Under the pieces are notes generated by a model. The model searched no databases. It worked only from the letters and a program-made list of their open reading frames with translations, and had not been told where the DNA came from. Below are positions 1 through 13,700 of a stretch of DNA of 64,000 nt, one piece after another; position 1 is the first letter of the stretch; every line of letters begins with the position of its first letter. The stretch is from Haliotis asinina. Lineage: Eukaryota; Mollusca; Gastropoda; Lepetellida; Haliotidae. A program made the position numbers and the translations under genes. Location: positions 31,296,001 to 31,360,000 of the forward strand of contig NC_090291.1 in the NCBI RefSeq assembly GCF_037392515.1, in the 5' to 3' direction.

Positions 1-3000
1 CTTTCTCACTAACACTGATATTACAAGCCAACTCACACACGTCACACCTTTTTCTTTTGCCACGCTGGGAAAGTATATAATACCAAACACGTTATCTCTG
101 AGACATCTGCAAATATCATTAGTATTACTTGGCCTAACACCAAAGGCCAAGCGTATTGTTCCGTGTGTTTCTCGTCTCCTGCGCCAACCAACAAGCGTGA
201 GTGAGTGACTTTAGTTTTATGTCGTTTTTAGCAACATTCCAGCAACATCGTGGCGGCTGACACCAGAACAGGGCTTCATAAAAATTGTACCCATGTAGGG
301 AATTGAACCCGGGGCTACAGCATGAACCTTTAGGTCACCCGAACATCCTGTCTTTATATACGAGTGAAACTGTAAGAGTGTAATGGTTCTGACATCAGAG
401 CATCAGTTTCAGACGGAGTACACTGAAATGGGACACGCTTGTTTTATTTCACTTCAGAATAGAAATACAGCGTCGCGAAGAAGATGTGAACTACAGACAA
501 TATACGAAGAATTTAAGATCGCACCCATACTTTTATAATGTTCTCCGTCGGATTACAGCTCCCGTACGTGAATTTTATAATATACCGAGGATTTCATCCA
601 TTCGTCACCACTTGCCCCCTTCCGTAACCTCCAAGAAGGCTTATCCCGGAAAAATCACGAATTGGTCACAAGTGGGATTTCATCCATACTCTTTCAATAG
701 TATAATACATGTAACGAATAACTGCCTCTCGTTGGAAACATTTTGAATGTGCAGGCATTTTATGGCATAAGTAAATGTGTAGAATGATACAAAGTCAAGT
801 AGCTGGTGTTTTCGATATGTTTTATTTAATCAAGCGTGTAGCAGGTCTATCTCTGATAAATCATCTGCTTTCCATTTTGATTACAACGGACATAGATGTC
901 AGATAGGGACATTTTACGCATGTTTCCTGAGGTACTTTGAACGTTTGCCTGAAACAAAATTGAAGGTCAGTGTCCTTGCAAATGTTTTCGCTCTGTTTGC
1001 CAGATGGGTTTGATGAAGTGTGGGTCCCCAATCTTCATTGACACACGTTTCATATGTTTGTACTATTTAGGCCAGGTGAAGAAAGTTCTTTGCTCGAAAA
1101 TTCTAAAGTTCGGTGTTTCTCAACAGTCTCGTCAACCGTGACGTCCTTCTTTTCATCAACCCTCTGCGACAAGTACCTTGCATTTTCCCCCGCAAGACAA
1201 ATCCATACTCAGTTTTTAAACCATAGATTACGCATATTTTGAAGTAAAATACTGGTATTTAACTGTATGTTTTCAGAAAATCCAGATAATGACACTGCAT
1301 CTCTCCTGTGGGCATAGAAAGTTGACACCAACATTGCTCTCGATTGTTTCACCCAATCCACTTCACACTTTGGCAACCAACATTAGCATGGCTTTCCACC
1401 AAATCGACTTCAGATTTTACAGTCATGTATAAATTAGATGGATAGTGTATTCTTTTGATGGGTATCCAGCATGTCAACTTAATGGAGTAACCCAACAAAT
1501 GTTTTGTTATGAAAATTTATTTTTGAAGACATATAAATTGAAGTTCAAATTTAATAACCACATGGAAATACGCACCAATCTGCATTCTTTACAGATTCAG
1601 TTTACTCCAGGCAAATAATCTACTTCATGATCATTCATTGACTACAAATCTGAGACTAATTCATCAGGACTTGTTCAAAACCTTTGGAACCGGGATTATG
1701 TAAAGACACAGTTGGTATAAATGAATCACGTATTCTTGGCTTTGGTATCTCTAAATTCCAATCTTACACTCTAATACAGTAACACCTGTAAGAGAGATCT
1801 GACATCTCCAAGAGCTGTAGTATCTGGTGGACATTTTCTTATCATCTTCTCAAATTCAAAGCTTCTAAATTCTCATTATGAGAGAGCAAATCATTTCAAC
1901 TAGCATTCCTGATTCATGTAAAAATGAATTGAAACAGACAGTTCTGAAAGTCAACATAAAAGCAAAGTCATTTAATATGTCAGTGAAAATAAAGTTACAT
2001 CATCATAAAAGATTACATCTGCTCAGCTAAAGAGCTCTCAATTCCTTTGCTAATTTGGGTGGTTAGTAAGCTCGGGGTTTTTGCGACCGATGGAGGACTT
2101 GTCAGATATTCAACCTGAAATGTTTTGCATCAGAGGAAAATGTCTGACTTTAATGACATTGTAGGTAGGTAGGCATTACCAACATACTGGGATATCAAAA
2201 TACACTTTTGAAACATAACATTTCGCAATATTATTTCCAAGAAAAAGCATATTGTGTGAAAAATAAAATCAACTTTTGTGATAATCTCTATGGTTTCAGT
2301 CAAAATCTACTTTCATTTACCTATGATATTTCTGTTGAGAATTTATTGACTAAACATTACAATTTACACTATGAATTGTAGTAAAAGGAAATCCATATGC
2401 ATCCCGTTCTTGAGACTGATGTAATCAGTACCACATTTCTTTGTATGCAGAAAACAGTACCTACATATTCAACTTTTGCCACCCACTATTAAACACTTCA
2501 GCTCCCAACATATCACAAAACATTACCTGTATATTGCATTACGATTAATTTGCCAATACACAACCCGAACTGTTGGGTTGTCAATGTCAACATACAATCA
2601 ACTATTGCTTCACTGAATAGTTTGTACACTAGCTGTTACAAAAATATTCATGTATACACACACAAAAAAATATACACACAATATTATCTTACCTCACACA
2701 TAAATGTCGTTTTCTGATTGGCTCTGCGCTTTTCTATTATTTTCAGTGTACCTCGCTTACATTTCGATGTACCCTGCCGCCAATGGCAACTTATTCGGTG
2801 CTTCATGGTAGTAAATCCTTATCTCAAAATACACTGAATCACGCATGATGCACAGAAATTACCAATGTTTTGAGAATACAAATTGATGAAAGGGAGATAA
2901 CTCTAAATCTGTTTTTCTTATGTTGTCTGCAAAGTCTAGCGATGACTATGAAAAGATCTGCCTCGCATTACAATACATAAATTTTGACAAAATGTTCAAA

Positions 3001-3321
3001 CGTAGTCACTGTGAATGTTAAGAAGAGGAATACACTGGGGCAGCTTTACTAAGACCAATACCTGCAGGAAAAAGACCAAGATGCAAGATTTGAATCGTTT
3101 CATTCTCACAGGTTGACTGAAGTGTACGGTCTGATACCTATGCTTCAAACAGTTCAAAATTAACATTGAGGTGTTCGGTGAGATAAATACAGTGTTCACT
3201 GGTCTCTTGGAGCCCATGGGTTGATGAAGGGACATCAACCCATGCCCCACTCATGACTAGTGAACAACTAATCATATATGATTACACAATGCCATTTAGA
3301 AAGTGGTCAAATGCAACACGT
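1..3321. other. Intergenic stretch with one SINE, otherwise nothing recognised
   Basis: Apart from the S2 SINE at 205-356, I see AT-rich single-copy-looking DNA. The open frames of 60-86 codons have no recognisable domains or splice context. Confidence 0.6.
205..356 (-). mobile_element. S2-family tRNA-derived SINE, reverse
   Basis: On + it reads GAGTGACTTTAGTTTTATGT, then TGTACCCATGTAGGGAATTG AACCCGG. In reverse this gives a head with a B-box-like GGTTCAATTCC and an A-box-like start, the mark of a tRNA-derived SINE. Confidence 0.75.
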
Positions 3322-3572
3322 CATATTTGGGATTTCACTTTCTTAGTAACGTACAAATTCTAGTACTTTTTTGGTTGAGTCCCATCCCGGATTCAAACCC
3401 GCACCCTCAGAGTCTGGCACCTAATCGGCAGCACACAAAGTCAGACGCCTAGCCCGCTCAGCCTGTTTCTGAGAGTGTGGGTTCGAATCCAAGATGGGAC
3501 TCGGCCAAAAAAGTACTAGAATTTGTACTTTACTAAGAAAGTGAAATCATTAATATGACATATGTAACTAAT
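3322..3572. mobile_element. Foldback element with tRNA-like arms
   Basis: Left arm TTTCACTTTCTTAGTAACGT and CAAATTCTAGTACTTTTTTG is matched in reverse by CAAAAAAGTACTAGAATTTG and TACTTTACTAAGAAAGTGAA. Both arms go on into GAGTCCCATCCCGGATTCAA, a B-box-like word in reverse. It could be two SINE copies tail to tail or a MITE built on a tRNA-like sequence. Fragments of the same sequence are at 31215-31310 and 33830-33920. Confidence 0.75.
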
Positions 3573-5188
3573 AATATAACATAGTATTAAGTATATCACT
3601 GTCACATCTATGAATACATGACACAAAAAATCCTGGGAAATACAAGGCACTTGATAATTACTGGTTCACTGACTAGCAGCGGAACAGTCCCTCAAATATC
3701 CATGCCAAATTGAAGTTTAATATCTGTGCTGACATCTAAAAGAGCACATCAACAGAAGGATAAATGTAATGTAAGTTTCCATTTGTGTTTCTTGGAGCTA
3801 ATGCCCAATATATCATCCTGATAATCTTTACGATAACCTTTTCTGGGCAATTTTGCTGTTAGCTTATGCTTTAGACCAATTAACACTGCTTTTTGAAACA
3901 TTCCAGTAACATCATTGAGGGGCACAACAGAAATGATCTTCACACCCTGGAACATTGTGAGAGAACACAATCAGAGAACATAAGCAAGAGCAAAAAAAAT
4001 CCATGATGTACCAGTCCGAACTTTGCAAGAGCACAGCAAATACATGAGGTCATGATCCAGATTAACAGGGTATCACACTACATGGAAAAGAGCCACGCAT
4101 CAGCACGTTCAGATACTGAATCCCAGCTACGACAAAAAAGGAAAACTGTAATATTCTCAATTCACAAGTTGAAAGCAGTGTGCAAAATAACCACTGACCC
4201 ACTAGCCCATGGCTAGCAAAAATCCAAGCAGGCAGGTAAATGTCTGTAGACACTGGCCTGAATGTCAAGTGAATTTTCACGGGGTCATTTTGTAAATATA
4301 TCGTTCTCTCCGTTTTGATACACTTTTAAGTCACGCAAGATTATGGCCTAATAAAATTTCTATCAACTTATTAATTATGCCATCCTGACAATATCTTATT
4401 TTAATCTATTTTTATGATCATTCACTTTGTTTCTACATTTGTATTTTTGGCTAGTGAATTATTTTGCAGATTTTTTTCGCCCACAACTAGCTCAACTGGC
4501 TAGCAAAATTTGGAAACTATTTTACACACTGGATGAAAGACTTGATGAAGAGGACATAATTGTGAATAACACAGACCTTTCCTGCTAAGGAAAATAAATA
4601 ACTGAGAAGAGGAAGTTTTTCTTTACACACTAAAGTTATTAAATCGAAAAAGGGGAAGCATGAAAAGCAAAATACCATTACTTTGGTGATATGCAAATTT
4701 CACTCATGGTCTATTAATCATTCTTTTGCAAATATCACACATAGTCTATTAAACATTCTTTTGCATATTTCACACAGCCCATTAAACATTCTTTTGCAAA
4801 TTTCACTCATAGTCTATTAAGCATTCTTTCGTTAAATTAATCATTCAAATGTAAATCACATCTCACACTTTCATCATATGAACCTTTTATCTGTACAATG
4901 CATTCAATTCTTTTGTTGGACTTAAATGTACAGTTCATTCACCTTTTTATTTGCAAACAAAAACAGTTTAGTTCCACAATCTGTTCATATTTATCTATAC
5001 ATATTTAAATGTACAGTACGTTCATAATCATTCATATATACAGTGTCATCACATCTTTCTTACATCATACAAACCATTTAGCAGCACCATATATTCACAT
5101 TTGTGCATGCTACATCTAAACATACACTTTTATCACTTTCATGTCAAGGATGTATTTTATTAGGTATTTTATGGGTAATCTGTTTCTA
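3573..5188. other. Intergenic, AT-rich, only a short tandem array
   Basis: Nothing beyond the 35-bp array at 4688-4835. Confidence 0.6.
4688..4835. repeat. Short tandem array, about 35-bp unit, four copies
   Basis: Units of the type CATTCTTTTGCAAATTTCAC followed by TCATAGTCTATTAA, drifting in sequence. AT-rich intergenic DNA. Confidence 0.75.
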
Positions 5189-5460
5189 GTGAGTGAGTGA
5201 TTTTAGTTTTACGCCACACTCAGCAATATTCCAGCTATATGGTGGCTGTCTGTAAATAATCGCGTCTGAACCAGACAATCCAGTGATCAACAACATGAGC
5301 ATCGATCTGCATAATTGGGAACCGATGACATGTGCCAACCAAGTCAGCGAGCCTGACCACCCCATCCCATTAGTCGCCTTTTACCAGAAGCATAGTCACC
5401 TTTCATGGCAAGCATGGGTTGCTGAGGGCCTATTCTACCCCGGGACCTTCACGGGTCACC
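5189..5460 (+). mobile_element. S1-family SINE, near full length
   Basis: Begins GTGAGTGAGTGATTTTAGTT, runs through CAGCAATATTCCAGCTATAT and ends GGGACCTTCACGGG. Flanked by TCTGTTTCTA (5179-5188) and TCTCTTTCTA (5461-5470), a 9 of 10 match, which looks like a target duplication. Confidence 0.88.
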
Positions 5461-6001
5461 TCTCTTTCTAAAGTATCCATGATAAATTGAAAGATTTTAC
5501 ATGGTGCTGTGAATGGAATGTGGAAACATAATGATACTGTGTCATGTAGTATTACTGCAGTTAGTTGGGTGTCATGATAATAGGATTTCCTGCATTTAGG
5601 CCCATGCAAAATTAAGCCCATGGGAATCTGCTCCCATTTTCAGGGGCAACCAGAGGTGTGACGATACAGAAAATTCATGATACGATACATATTGCAATGT
5701 CTTGGAACCATATGATTTGATTTGATGCATATTACGATATGCTGTCTTTAGTCATGCTGTTTAAAAACGTATGTTTTCATATCAAGGAATAGAGTAAATT
5801 TTGACATAAGCGTCATTTCTAGTAAATTTCCAATAACTGTCAATGATATGTATCCCAATACGAACACAAAAATGGATATATTTATTGTCCAGCAAAGTAT
5901 CACTGTTATCAATACTACAATGTATCATCACAGCTCCAGGTCCAACAGCCGCAATTACGATTTTACATGTTATTGATGTGTAAAAGACTAACTGGAGTAA
6001 A

Positions 6002-6110
6002 GAGTGAGTGAACATAGTTTCAAGCCGCTTTAAGCAATATGCCAGCATTGTAACGGTAGGGGACACAAGAAATGAGCTTCACACATTGTACCCATGTGGC
6101 AGACGAAAGA
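6002..6110 (-). mobile_element. S2-family SINE fragment, fused to S1-like sequence
   Basis: GCAATATGCCAGCATTGTAA and CATTGTACCCATGTGGCAGA are S2; from about 6118 the sequence turns into S1 (TCTGGATCAGATGATCCAAT), making a chimera or a nested pair. Confidence 0.6.
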
Positions 6111-6235
6111 TGAATCAAATCTGGATCAGATGATCCAATGATCAACGTTGTGAGCAGTGATCCTCCCCATCTGATATCAGGAGGCAACATTAAGGCACTG
6201 AGTCTGACAACTCTGGTCACCCATATGATCCAGAG

Positions 6236-6450
6236 GTTTGTTGTGTTGTTTGGTTAACACAATATTCCAGCTATATGATGGCTGTCTGTAAATAATCGAC
6301 TCTTTCCAGACAATCCTGTGACCAACAGCATGAGTACTGATTTGTAAAACTTACATGAGTTAACCAAGTCAGCAGGCCTGTCTACCCAATCCCATTAGTT
6401 GCCTTTTATGGCAATCATGAGCTGCTGAGGAGTAATTCTAACCCACACTT
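6236..6450 (+). mobile_element. S1-family SINE, old copy
   Basis: Recognised by AATATTCCAGCTATATGATG and GTCTGTAAATAATCGACTC; the ends are eroded. Confidence 0.75.
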
Positions 6451-7370
6451 AACACGTTTGCTTGGGGTGAGCATTCCAATCCAGAGCTCAGCAGAGGAAG
6501 TTCAGCACTGAAAAGGAAAGATCAGTCTAACACTCTTGCATAACACTCAAATGAGTGCTTCATTCCAATGGACACGATACTCTATCCAATGTGTTGATAC
6601 AAACATCAGCACCTTGTCATATCACATGTATTGCAGTACTCACTGTTATTCATAATGCAACAAATTCTCCACAGTGCTGGACTGTCTAGTCCCCACTTGA
6701 TCATTAACATACTGCCATCATATAGCTGGAATATTAACATACGAACAAACAAACAAAGGAAATACATGACCAGCTCACTTGAGCATTCGAGGAGGAATTA
6801 AGCCTCGAAATATCTCAGAAAGTTGACATCTCAGGCCCCAGGATCCTGCATCTTTCGAAAGGCCTGTAAGTAGGTAGGTCCTGGCACTTTGTGAAACCAT
6901 AATACTCTCAGTGAAAGAAAACACTTAATACCTTTGTGAATGGCCTCACGATTGTCAGAACAGAACTGATAATCCTTGCTGGAATAACAAATATCTGATC
7001 TAACCATCCCAAAATTAGCCAACTACTATGACTGTCAACAGCTGTGACAGCCAAGGGTGGTCGTACACTTGGTCCTGTCTAGTAAACTCACATTTGGTGG
7101 TCTCACAATTTTCAACCAGAACTGGTTCTTGAATAATATATCCTTGTCACTGGAATGTAAGCTCAGCCCAGTCTCACATATCAGAGGGAGTTGGGAACCG
7201 TTAGTACTGGCAGCAGTGCCGCGAGATTTACAGGCCCTACTAAACTGACTGGCCAATGCTGTTCAGTTTCTCTGATACTATTCTCTATGGAAGAATTCTC
7301 TTTTATGTACTCTTTGAGAGGTCATATTAGACCATCTGATGTCGTTGGGTTAATATTAATCCAAAAGCTA
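6451..7370 (-). other. Probable 3' UTR / downstream flank of ANKRD27
   Basis: Directly beyond the TGA. No AATAAA or ATTAAA on the minus strand was seen in this stretch, so the transcript end is unknown; it may reach 5886. Confidence 0.35.
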
Positions 7371-7804
7371 TCACAATTCAACATCAATGAGATCCTTCAG
7401 TTCTGATTCTGCCAACACTTTCGGAGTCACCTTAACAGGTTTGGCATTTCTAAACAAATCATCGTCGGAGTCACTGTCCGAGAATATCACCTCCCAATCC
7501 AAAACATCGTGTGCCGGTATCCCCCTATCCTGCTGACCCTGCATGGCCAGTTTATATATGTACAGGGGTTCAGCCTTGTCCACCGAATCTGTATGGCGGA
7601 GTCGACTGTGGTCAAAGCTTCGGATGGATAGATTCCTGGCCAGAGTTGCATCAAGCCGAGGCACACTGAGGTCACGAGTGCTTGTCCTCCTCAAGCTGTG
7701 ACGTCTGTCAAAGGACCTGATTGCTGACGCAAGATTCTTCAAGGTGTGAAGGTCCGACTCCTCAAATGCTGCGAACAGGTCCTGGATGCCAACGTGACGT
7801 TTGT
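7371..7804 (-). CDS. ANKRD27: ANKRD27 last coding exon 26 (residues 980-1123 and stop)
   Basis: Acceptor [29 protein letters not shown], a basic Ser/Arg stretch ([20 protein letters not shown], likely phosphorylatable), then [16 protein letters not shown] and the end KDLIDVEL followed by TGA at 7373-7371. The vertebrate tail has a similar RRMLRRHTVEDA string. The 3' UTR continues to lower coordinates; no polyadenylation signal was seen close by, the first clear AATAAA on this strand being at 5886-5881. Confidence 0.92.
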
Positions 7805-10689
7805 CTGAAATAAAAGAGGATTACATGAAAACACATCTGTACATCTGAAAAACATTACATATTACCAACTTGAGCAATGGGACTGTTTAACTTCACAGGA
7901 AACATGAGATGTGCAGATTTACATATATCCATCTTCCAACCAGACTACTGTATCTTTCATCTAACATGAAATAATCCTTTGGCCTATGTCTGCCACCTCA
8001 AGGAAGGAAAACATATATGGATGAACAATCTCTCTGTTACTGTTCCATTTTCTAAATGCCTCTCATAGAAGTTATCTACCATCTTAATTTTGTCATGACA
8101 GCTGTTTGAATGACATGATGCTTTTACCATATGTCTCATCATATTACACAACCAAAACATGACGTGATATCAACACAGCCTGACTAGACTTTTGCATGCC
8201 TTAGGTCATCTTTCAGATTTCCAGGGTATACGTTGCGATAAATCTCCACCATACTCTAGATGCATCCATGGTGTGGTCTGATAATTTTATTACCTCCCTT
8301 GACTGGCGTTTTATCCAATCAGGTGTCTATGCTGAGAAATTGATCATAACAATCACGACTCACTTCTTAAATTGCTTAACTGATTAAACCTGGGAACACA
8401 AATGATGCAGAGGTACTCTGAAAGAGGCAAAAGGAGATTTTGTAAACATTTTTTAAAAGTTTCAGACCTGTCAATTTGCCTGCATGATTTCCCCCAAAAT
8501 CTGATTTGCACTGCAAACAAACGTTCATGGCTGCAACCACTATCTTTGTGACACTTGCTAGCTCAGTTGTAACGTCTACCTAGCTGAATGCTACTACAAG
8601 AATGTGGTGTCAGCAAAGGGAGGTAACAAAATCATCAGGCTGAACTGTAGATGCATCCTGGGTATATAGGCAATTTATCGGGATGTATACCCCAGAGATA
8701 TAGATAATGGCCTTAGGTCTGACACCACTTTCTGAAAGGCATTGTGCAATCATATAGTTAGGCAGAACATATGATAATGCAATTAACTGCTGGGATCTGA
8801 CCGTGACTCACCTGTATCCCTACATGAAGTGCCACCTGCGTAACCAGACCTCCTGGGATCTGACTGTGACTGACTCCTCTGACTCTCAAGGAGACGTTGC
8901 AAGGCCGAGTTCTAAAATATCAAGGTAATTTTTCAGGATACTGTCATAAGAAAACCAACCAAAAATGCAGATGTGGCTTCCTGCAGGGCCTAGAATACAA
9001 CAGTGTTAATTGTGCAATATATTAATTAAAGCAAAGGTCAAGAAAATTACACGTTTGAGAGTATGAGAAACTTCAACTTTGATTTTCAAGCATAACATAT
9101 CCATAATCATGATGAAAAATACACTTGACACATAAACCAGCCAAACAATAGCTGATGCCTCCAGTTCCATCACTCTTATTATAAACAGTGAACGAGTATG
9201 ATGCTTCTTTTAGCAATATTTCAACAATATCAAGGGAGGGGACACCAAGAAAGGGTACATATCGTACCCATGTGGGAAATCAAACCCTGGTCCTAGACAA
9301 ACAAACACTAAAACCACTAGTGTACCCCACTGTCATGCTCAACAGAGCAATGAATGAGTTCTAGTCACAGCTGAAATGATTCTTCTAAATGGTATTTTAA
9401 CACAAATATAAGTTCTAAATTATTTTCACAAATATTGAGCACTCTGTGCTTGGACTGCTGTTTAACTGAAGTGAGGGTTCCGACCTAATCCTTCTTTGTC
9501 ACAATGAAAAACTCTGCTTCTCCCTCTTTATTATTTCTGATTTCAGACCAAAATGTCTGCCCAAAAAGGTAAGATAGCTACAAGTAAAACCAATGCTATA
9601 TAATCCAGGCTCTGCAGGATGTGTGCTTGTCCAATAAACCTTAAATATACAAACGGTCAATTGGTTTGGGTAGTTTTGTCTTATTTACTGAGCAGTAAAT
9701 TCACTAGGCCAATACAACTTGAATCAACACCTAATCAATTGTTTTGTGTATTTTGTCCAGTGGTGAATGCATATTTCCTTTTCATGCCATTTATACTAAC
9801 TTGTAAACTACAATTGAGATTAACAGGCATCAATAGAGGATATTTCTGTGTAACACGGACTGCTGTCTAATTCAACCTTTTTAGTTGAATTAGACAAAGA
9901 GCACTGAACATTTAATCAGAAATTTGCTGAATATATATATATATTAAAAGCAAGTGAAAATTCAAAAGCAGCATTTGTTTGTTGTTTACAGTGGGATGAT
10001 CAAATGCTACAACTACTGGCTTTTTGTGGCAACAGTAATGGATGCAAATTACAGAAGAGTTGGACTACAAATTTATTTGATTGTTTGTTATTTTGTGCTA
10101 CATTTGGAAATATTCCAGCTAAAATGGAGTTGTCTGTAAATAATTGGACCTGACAGTCCAGTGATGAACATCATGAGCATCAATTTATGCTCTAATTGGC
10201 ATACAAAGACATGAGTCACTTCACCCAGTGGCTTAGGATATGCATGGGTTGCTAAATTCTCACCTGGATTATCACAGGTTACTGGTGAAGTAATATTTTG
10301 ATGGCACATAGCTGTTCACATTCATATACATTAGACAAATTCCCCTTGTACACCAAATAACATCAAAGCAAAAGGAAAGTATGAGATTAACCTCATACTA
10401 ACCAACAAAGTATATACAGGCTAACAGCTATTGAACACATAAAAGCAGAACATAGGCTACCTTCAATCTGCGATGTCACCTACACACAAACCCAGCCAGC
10501 CTACCTGTGTGAGATCTGCTGGTATAAGCCCCAGCATATTCTTTACTCTCACATCAGCACCATGGTTGAGGAGGATCTGTACAATGCCTGGATGGTTTCG
10601 TTCGGTCGCTAAATGTAGAGGGGTTGATCCTCTCCTGTTCTTAGTCATTACACTGGCTCGATGCTGGAGTGACATTATTCATAAGAGTG

Positions 10690-10741
<52 letters not shown>

Positions 10742-13700
10742 ATTCATGCTTTTCTGCTAAGCTTAGTCCTAAACATCATTTGACGGTTTGTTTGTTGTTT
10801 TCTAATGCTGCGATCAATCAGCAATAATCTACAAGTCTTTCTAAATAATCAAATCTGGACCAGATTATCCAATGTTTGAGATTGCGAGCACAAAAACATG
10901 GACTGTGACCTATACCTGTAGCAGCATATTAACACCAGCAGCAAAGCCTTTAGCACAGCTGATGTGAAGTGGGGTGTCCCCGTGGATGTCCTGAACCTCT
11001 ACTGAACCTCCCGCATCCAACAACTGCTTAAGAATCTGACAACACAAGGGGAGATAATCCTTTCAAGAAGAAACTACAATGTATAGTAATGTGTATTATT
11101 TTTAATTATTATTGCACAGATTCACAGCCAGAGTGATGTGTTCCAGATGCAGCATATTTCTTGAATATTTTTTGTAAATCGAAATGAGGTGAAAGATGAT
11201 TAAAACTTGCTTTATTAATAAAGCATCTTTAATCATGATTATTTTGAAAATGTTATCACAAGAAATATGTCAGTTCTTTTTACGTGTAACCAATCCTACT
11301 TTTGACATTAACTCTACTTTTTGTTTCAGCTGAGTCAGTTTTCACACAGTTTTTAAAATAAACAAATTCCGCAGCACAAAAGTGGCAAATTCTGCACGGA
11401 TTCTGCACAAAAATGTGTTTTCCACGGACCCTGCATGGCAAGGGAAATTCTGTGATTTTTTCTGCAACCGCGGAATGGAGGAATCCAGGAGGGACTGTTT
11501 AGTAAGATTAATTTATGATGCTGCGCTACCTTAGAACCAAGACCACTTTGTAAACTTAATAAACAAGAACATCCATACTGATAACAGAAATGTTTCATCA
11601 CTACTAGGGCGAATGTTAAAATACATTGTACTACATACTACCTTGGCTCCCACATGTAATGAGTATATATACACAACAGCCCTATTGTCTGGGACATTAT
11701 TTCTGACACCTTGAAGGTCAAGCTAGACTGTTTTCTTTCACAAATGCATCGAAGGTACAAAAGACTACAGATTTCAAATACAGATTTGCTGTCTGTACCA
11801 AAAATGGCACCACTGTCTTGAAGACAAGAACTTGTCAAGGATAACACCCTCTTTCTTGTTTTTCATGGTGAGTTATTTCTTGCCCTTTCATCTGACAAAA
11901 CTATACAGAAATTGTTATACGTCACAAATTTCAGTCTTCATATTTGTTATTAGTAGCAAATGTTTCTTGTCACCTTCTCGTTCTGTACACAGATTGCCAG
12001 GTGCACAGATGTGACGAGCTTCTGGTTGCGTACATTAACCTCTGCCCCGCGCTGAAGGAAGAGGTTGACCAGGTCGGGGTGCTGGTGCAGAACAGCCATG
12101 TGCAGAGGGGAGTAGCCATTGCTGGACAGTGTGTTCACAGACAGCTCACTGGAAGATCGAGGGCTAGTCTGGAACCAAAGTATTTTACAAAGGTCAAGTT
12201 GAAGAGGAAGACACGTTTTTCTGCCTGGGTGGAAGTAAATAACTGTTATATTTCTTCATATCTTTTTTAACCAATCGGGTACGGTAAGACTTTCTGGAAA
12301 AGATTAGAATGTGCTCTAAGGGAGGAGTACATGGGTGGAACTAGATGAGGAGTACGAAGGTGGGTACAATGGTGAGACAAAAGAATGGGCAAAAGGGTGA
12401 AACGAAAGGAAGGGTACATGTGTGGACACAAGGTGGGACAAGAGTATAATGGTGGGACAAAAGGGTGGGACAAAAGGGTGGGACACAAGGAAAGGTACAA
12501 GGAAGGGTACAAGGGTGGGACACAAGGGTGGGACAGAAGGGTTGGTAAAAAGAATAGTACAAGGACGGAATACAAGGGTAGAACAAAAGGACAGGTCAAG
12601 TACATGACAGGATTACAAGGAAAGACAACAAGTGTAAACTGTGTGGATAGGAAAAAGGCAGGAATACAAGTGTGGGATACAAGTGCATGATAAACTTGAC
12701 ATATTCACATCTCCCACTAACAAATCTGTTGGTTACCTTGAAATGGCTCCGACATTTGGGGCACTGACACAGAGGATGGCAGGCTTCATGTGACGGGTCA
12801 GCACCATCAAATACATCAGTGTTGTCATCAAAGTCATCAAAGTCATCCATCGGAGTGTCAAAACCGAGGTAGAACTTCACCTGAAATATCATCATAGCAT
12901 CGGTCTGTCTCACAGTCCTTGAACCATAATATTTTCCCTACAGCCAAGCTCTCCATACAATGCTACAGCCCTAAATGAAGCAAGTCTAGACTTCCTAGAT
13001 ATCTCCTACGAGATATCGCTTTGACAGTAGATTTTGCACAATGCCCTGGCGATGCTATGACATCATGAGCTTGATGATATCACAATGCATATGACATTAC
13101 TGCACTGCAAATCTAATGCTAGTGCTATGTTTGGAGATGTACATTTTTCATTGCAACCTAATGGAGAAATGATTTTCGATGATAAATAGAATCTCATCCT
13201 TGTGTCTATTGATATCAATTATATCAACACTCGTTGATAAAGGTAAAAATATCTTCGCAAAGCTTCGGATATTTGTTACGTCATCAACTCGTGTTTATGT
13301 ATTTCATACCAGTAGACACTTGGGTGAAAAAGCCACCATACTGCTGCAAAATTGCTGAGTTCAGCCTTAAACAAACACATAAACAAATTTTAAGCAGGAT
13401 GTTCTGTGATTGCGAAAAAAATGTTTATTCGGTAAATACATAGACACACTGAAAATTCAAAAGAATTTTCCCACTAAACACCTATTTATATGTATCAGAA
13501 TATCAAATACACAGGATGGCTAAAAAACAGGGCCCACAATGTGCAATGTGGCAACTCCACCTTACCAGTTGTGTATCTCCATCAATGATGGCTCTGAAGA
13601 GTTTATCCAGCTTTTTCTTGATTTTTTCATTGAGAGAATCATCAAGGGTGGCGGTCTCAAATTTGAAGGTGCTGTCGGCTGATGCAGAGCTGGCGGAGCT

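Noticed and set aside
3380..3510. tRNA genes in the foldback arms
   Set aside because: B-box-like words are present but a cloverleaf with acceptor stem and anticodon loop cannot be drawn; better explained as SINE sequence.
4686..4840. CRISPR-like array
   Set aside because: Units are contiguous drifting tandem repeats without distinct spacers, in animal DNA.
5650..5760. GTGTGACGATACAG ... GATACGATACATATTGC as a separate transposon
   Set aside because: It resembles a common invertebrate MITE end, but no second end was found, so no element can be delimited.
7487..7675. Overlapping frame inside the last exon
   Set aside because: Shadow of the ANKRD27 reading frame.
12267..12605. Long Pro/Ser/Leu and Lys/Gly open frames
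   Set aside because: Products of the AAGGGTGGGACA minisatellite; three frames are open at once, the mark of a repeat.
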